This document shows, piece by piece, positions 59,254 through 64,000 of a stretch of 64,000 nt of DNA. The notes under the pieces are model-generated. The model was not told the DNA's origin and searched no databases. It saw nothing but the letters and a program-made list of their open reading frames with translations. Origin of the DNA: Apostichopus japonicus (lineage: Eukaryota; Echinodermata; Holothuroidea; Aspidochirotida; Stichopodidae); NCBI RefSeq assembly GCF_037975245.1, contig NC_092564.1, positions 7,721,984 to 7,785,983 on the forward strand, read 5' to 3'. The position numbers and the translations under genes are program-made. How positions within the stretch are numbered: the stretch's first letter is position 1; every line of letters starts with the position of its first letter.

Positions 59254-60282
59254 TTAATGTTATTCCTTACTGAAGGAAAGTGACTGTAGCACCTAACTAA
59301 CTAGCCAGTAAACTTTCATATCCCAGCTTATGGTTAAGATGACCAGTTTGGCATTTAGTTCAGAGACAGACATTAGGCCTTAAAATAAAATATATATAAC
59401 AATGTGCAAGGAAGGAGGGTAGGGTTTGTATATAGCTTTGAAGCACTGTTTGACTCAACAATCACAACTGGACTATTAAGTGACAAGACTTAAACATGAT
59501 GTTTAAAATTCAGCAATACTAATTGTTGTACAAAACTTATTCAGAAGGTTTTTACATTTTCTAAGACAACATTGATGCAATTAACAGAGATTCAAGTGTT
59601 GAAATTTAATTGCAGATCTAGTGTTATGTAGCAGTGTGCCAGAGTTGTAGTCATTTATATTTAACAGCCAGTAACAATGCATAAGGAAATTGCCTGCTGT
59701 TGACATTTTATCATTGACAAAGCATGATTATATATATTCCTTTGTTCTATAAATCATTACTTATTTACCTTTTCAAATCCTTAGCCAGTTTAATAACTGA
59801 TATCAAATTCTCCATTTCCAAATTGGTAAATTTTAGGAAAGTGTTAAGTGTTAAAGTAATTTCTGATACATGGTGAAATTTAGTGAAAAGTAGCTCATTT
59901 TGTCAACTTTTGTATGATTGACTTGTGGAAGGACTTTTACTAAGGATAGTCATTACAGTCAACGTCCCTACATTCAGTTAACAGGAAGTATTCAAGGACA
60001 GATGAATTTATACACTAAATTTGATACAGTTTAGACACAGTGCCCCTGAAATTTCAGCTTGTTTTGTTTGTGCAATTTTACTGAAGTTGTCTACAACTTT
60101 ACTTCATCTTAGAGGAGTCTCAATAGCAGTGTTAATAACAGTGCAAATCAGGAAGATAAATTTCTGTTCAAAGAACTAAATTCACCATGGTACAGTACTG
60201 ATACTGTCACACATAGAAATGGTGACCCTACTTTTCATAACGTGGCTATTATCATTATTTCCTCAGGAACTATTCAGACCAA

Positions 60283-63200
60283 ATGTCAGGAAACTGGTCA
60301 GATGAAGATGCCCTCATATATCCACAGGTAATGGGACAATTAAGAATTTGACTTCCTTAACTAGTGTATCCCAATCACAGGTATAGGAAGTTTATACAGT
60401 CAACTGACACTGTTGTTTTTTATATTAGTTACAGGATTAAAACCTTCACATGCCTTGTAAATTTGCATCATGTAATATAAGTGCTATTTGAAGAGGTTTC
60501 ATCTTTTTCCACTGTAAGTAATTTTTGGCTTTTGGAAAAACCCAAAATAGAATCCTGTAATAAGGAGGAAATTAGTGATGGGAACAGAGGAATATCTGTC
60601 TCCTTGGTATCTGTTCATTCTGTTGTTAATGTTATTCTCAGTCTTTTCCCTGTTTGAACCCATTCATTTTTTACTGAACTTTGAATGACCCCAGCTGTAC
60701 TGTATGTATATGTAAGCCTAATGTAATACCGTTAAGGGTGACAATATTGCTTTTGTTAAATATGCAACTGAAAATATAGAGACGATTTTAGTGAAGTTTA
60801 TCATTCATTACAAATCTCTGGATCATGTATTGAATGTAGTAGTAATGGCTTGTTCCAGGTATTAAGTTTTATGGTCGATCTGTCAGGTGCTCGTATACCC
60901 ATTCCCACCACATATAGAAGATATATGTCTCATCCTGTAATGTATAAACATGACAGGGATATGCATATCTTTATACTCAACAGTCAGGAAAAGAATGTTA
61001 AGTTTTTTGAGTACGTTTGAGCTCTGAAATGTTGTACTGGCCAACAGGGGAATATATCCCCTTATCACACACAATCTCCTATATATACCACCCTCTGATT
61101 GTTACATTTTTTACCATTTGGCCTTAAACATTGCTGAGAATGAGTAAGAAACTTACAGCTTTTTTTAAATTCTCATAATTGTGGAATTGTATTGAATTTG
61201 TATTGCCCATCATATATTTGCCGTTGATTTTGTATACGGCATTTTTTGCTTTGTCATTGCCAGTGTGTAACAAACAAGCAATGCAATTGTAAACAATGAA
61301 TAGAAAGTCTTTGACGTCATGGTCCGGTTTCACAGAATTCTTTTTCTTTTCCATGATGTAGAACATGATATTTAAAAATTATTGGTCATAGGAGAGAAAA
61401 TGGTGCAAGTGACTAATTTAGAGATCTAGAAATAACTATATGTTATTCAAACAATTTTTAAACACAACTGCAGTACAAAAACAGTGAAAGCTCCCTGCAG
61501 TATTTTTTCATTTTGTAGCACGGTTCTCCTGAAATCAGGTAAAAACATTGTTGCCTCTTATGATCCTCTGTGGCAGCTCCCTGCTCTATTGTACTGTGCA
61601 TAGAATTGCACAATATTACTTACAGTGTTGCACATATCTGTCCTGATGTTGGATGATGAGGTCAAAGATCCTGTTGAGGATGGAATGTTGGGTAAACACA
61701 CTTTGCAGTTTGGTTCTACAGGTATGATGACTCTGCATTTATCTGATACAATAGTACAGTGAGTACAGTGCAGTTAATCACCTTAGCAAGCAGTTACACT
61801 GCTACTTGTTGCAGTGCCCAAGTTTTTTTGCCTGAAAAATACAAGGGATATACCAATGACTGAGGATGGTGGCTTAATTAATACATTAGCTCAAAATTGT
61901 CTGCACTTCAGGTCAAATGCATTGCCTCATAGCATTTTGTACGGCAAAGATATGATTTTTTTCTTTAAGTTTGGTGATATTTTGTCAATTCATCTGGAAA
62001 CCGTAAAGTGAAAGATTTCATCGTGGCATTTGAGCTTAAAAATCTCTTTGTTGTTCCTCATAACATGCAAGTCATTCATCCACAGAGGCAACTAAATACT
62101 TAGAACTACAAAAAAATTGTATGTCTGTGAAATTCTAGCTGCACAGTTATTAAATTTCATCCACTGTGATGATATCATAGACAACCTACAGTACTGTAGG
62201 AATCCAGCATATTCAATGAACCTTGTATCTATCTGCTTTCTTTGTAAAGCACCTTGAGCAGTGACTACTGTCTACCTGATTTGGAGCTATATAAGTCTCA
62301 TTTATAATTATGATTATTATTATCTCAAAATATCAAGATAGGGTTGTCAACTGACAGTGTGGAATATTTTGGTCTTCCATGTAAGTGCCACTATATCTGT
62401 CACCTGATAACCCTTAAAGGGATAGTCAGGATATGGGGATATACATGATATCCCTTATATAGGGATATCCCATTGTGACTGAAACTATACTGGAACTATA
62501 CAGAGTCTTAACTTGTAGGCAATCAGCTGGGACATACACCATACTGTGAATACAAGTTTTGTTTTTCATGATGTAAGAGAAAAGTATTTCAAGCAGAAAT
62601 CAAGGTTTCCTTCAGCTTCAAGAACCACACTAAGAAATATACATGATGATAGTATACAAAAGGAAAAGAAATTATCCCAATTTTTTCAAACTACGTGAAA
62701 ATTTGGACAATGTTCAAAGGAGGGAGGTGTTGCAGCGTGTAAAACGACCTGTGAAATAAAACACGTAACGTTGAATGGTTTCACCAGATTGCGTGTCTGA
62801 TACATGAAAACAGTCATTTGGTTGCAAAGGAAGTGAAACCATGTAGCTGGGTCAAGTGAAGAGTTTCGGTTGACATTTTGTAGTGAATTGCAACTTTCAG
62901 GTAATTTGTGTCACACAGGCTAAAATGCTCATTCTGAACATTGTTTTACCACATAGCGAAACACAATGAGTCTGTTCAATTCTCAGATTTATGAAAAACA
63001 TTAACAACATGACATGAAAGCAATTGGCAGCTCATCAAACCTAACAGGATGGGAATGAAAGTTGCTAAGAAATTTCATTTAATTGGTGGAATGATTGATT
63101 TATTATTATTCTTGCCTTGTCTCAGCTCAAATCATGGACCTTCTCATGATCTTCTTACCTGCCAATGGGCTTAACTGTTATGTAGTATCTATGTACTTTT

Positions 63201-63581
63201 ACCCCTTCAGCTGGTCTGGGTTTTAGGTCACTGCCAATTTGCTCTATCTTTGTAGATCTTGTATTCCAAAGTTCAGTAACTGTGATGCACTATGTGTAAC
63301 TCTCATCTGACCAATGAACCTGTGGGCTCAAATTTTAAAGTTGGCCTGTTTTCAACACATTGTCTTTTAACCTTCTAAGAGCATTCACTTAATTTTCTAG
63401 TTATTATCGTCATTGTTGTCATGGGTCCAACATTGAATTTGGTTGGTAGAACTTGTTCTTTTTTTAATCTACTACTTTATTTTCTCTCTGCCAGATATCA
63501 ACTCACATTGAGGTGACATTTGATGAGATGGAGGTGGATTCTTGGGGTCGCAAGTATCCAACTTACATGATAGAAATTCAG
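60283..63581 (+). CDS. Unidentified gene, first two coding exons (3' incomplete)
   Basis: Exon A: acceptor ttatttcctcag, ATG at 60283, peptide MSGNWSDEDALIYPQ, donor CAG|GTAATG at 60328 (phase 0). Exon B: acceptor ctctctgccag, 63495-63581, peptide STHIEVTFDEMEVDSWGRKY then PTYMIEIQ, donor CAG|GTACAG. The frames join cleanly (45 + 87 nt). The alternating hydrophobic strands with xYxIEI resemble the start of a PX-like or other beta-rich domain, but I cannot name the family. The gene continues past the right edge. Exon A could be open upstream (NYSDQ in frame), so the ATG is provisional. Confidence 0.55.
61870..62410 (+). repeat. Diverged interspersed repeat, copy 2
   Basis: This matches 46510-47060 block by block (for example tagcattttgtacgg + aaagatatgattttttt, catccacagaggcaact, caactgacagtgtggaat). 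Inside the aligned span at 62250-62327 is a segment (caccttgagcagtgactact ... ggagctatataagtctc + attattattat) that looks like the 3' end of a retroposon. It lies in the intron between exons A and B of the unidentified gene. Confidence 0.5.
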
Positions 63582-64000
63582 GTACAGTGCCAGCCACTAT
63601 CAATAACAATACATGATTAAAAATGAACTTAATGATCCAAGAAAGAAATGTGTCAGAAATTACAAGCCCTCCCTAGGTCATGATTTCCATAATTCTTTAA
63701 GTTTAATTTCCATGAAAATTGTACGATACATGTCTTTGAACCATTGTTTTTGTGTCTTGATTCAATAGATACTACTTTTTAATAAGCCTTTTTCATTGTT
63801 AGAGGTTCTGTAATTGTTTGAATTTACTCAAGTCAGTAGATGCTCATTAATGAGTAACAGTCGTCACAGCCTGTTAATCGCTAATCCATTAAAACATTTA
63901 TTTGTGAATATTCATACAAGAAACTCCATGTTACTTAGTAGTAAATCTACTTTCAGCTCATGAATATTAGAATTGTGTTGTCCCTGTCAAGCCTTGTCCC

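Noticed and set aside
62405-62480. Possible TTAA-type element start (ttaaagggatagtcagg) with palindromic gatatccc
   Set aside because: No matching right terminus found; the palindromes may be simple local structure.

Overview
This is a window of AT-rich animal nuclear DNA. Coding sequence is split into many short exons with GT-AG introns, and the introns and spacers are full of small non-autonomous transposons, minisatellites and tRNA-derived SINE-like repeats. The encoded proteins (a DIPK2-type divergent secretory-pathway kinase and the mitotic kinesin CENP-E) point to a metazoan. A marine invertebrate deuterostome such as an echinoderm is my best guess, but no sequence here proves the taxon.

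Layout. 1-5.9 kb: no gene recognised. 6.07-19.4 kb, plus strand: a five-exon gene for a DIPK2A/DIPK2B-like protein, about 567-600 aa depending on the start; all four splice phases agree. 19.4-25.4 kb: its 3' flank, with a foldback element and two tRNA-like SINEs. 25.6-54.6 kb, minus strand: a complete 34-exon CENP-E gene, reconstructed exon by exon from splice sites. The exon lengths sum to 6,528 nt (2,175 aa plus stop) with every phase consistent. It runs tail-to-tail with the DIPK2-like gene. 54.8-59.3 kb: a cluster of three inverted-repeat elements upstream of CENP-E. 60.28 kb to the right edge, plus strand: the first two recognisable coding exons of an unidentified gene that continues outside the window.

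The CENP-E gene is the most interesting object. It has a full kinesin motor (P-loop, switch I and switch II), one 2.48-kb exon that encodes coiled coil without an intron, then a rod made of twelve consecutive phase-0/0 exons. Within that rod a 59-aa exon occurs three times and a 47-aa exon twice, with exact length conservation. The protein ends in a CaaX box (Cys-Thr-Thr-Gln), as in vertebrate CENP-E, which is farnesylated.

The mobile-element content is informative because several elements keep their insertion signatures: a hAT-type MITE with an 8-bp target duplication 23 bp inside a DIPK2 intron, two copies of a TTAA-flanked MITE family, and a 1.16-kb long-inverted-repeat element with an 8-bp duplication about 180 bp upstream of the CENP-E start codon. 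No rRNA gene, CRISPR array or prokaryotic system is present. The genes in the window are not an operon and have no evident shared pathway.
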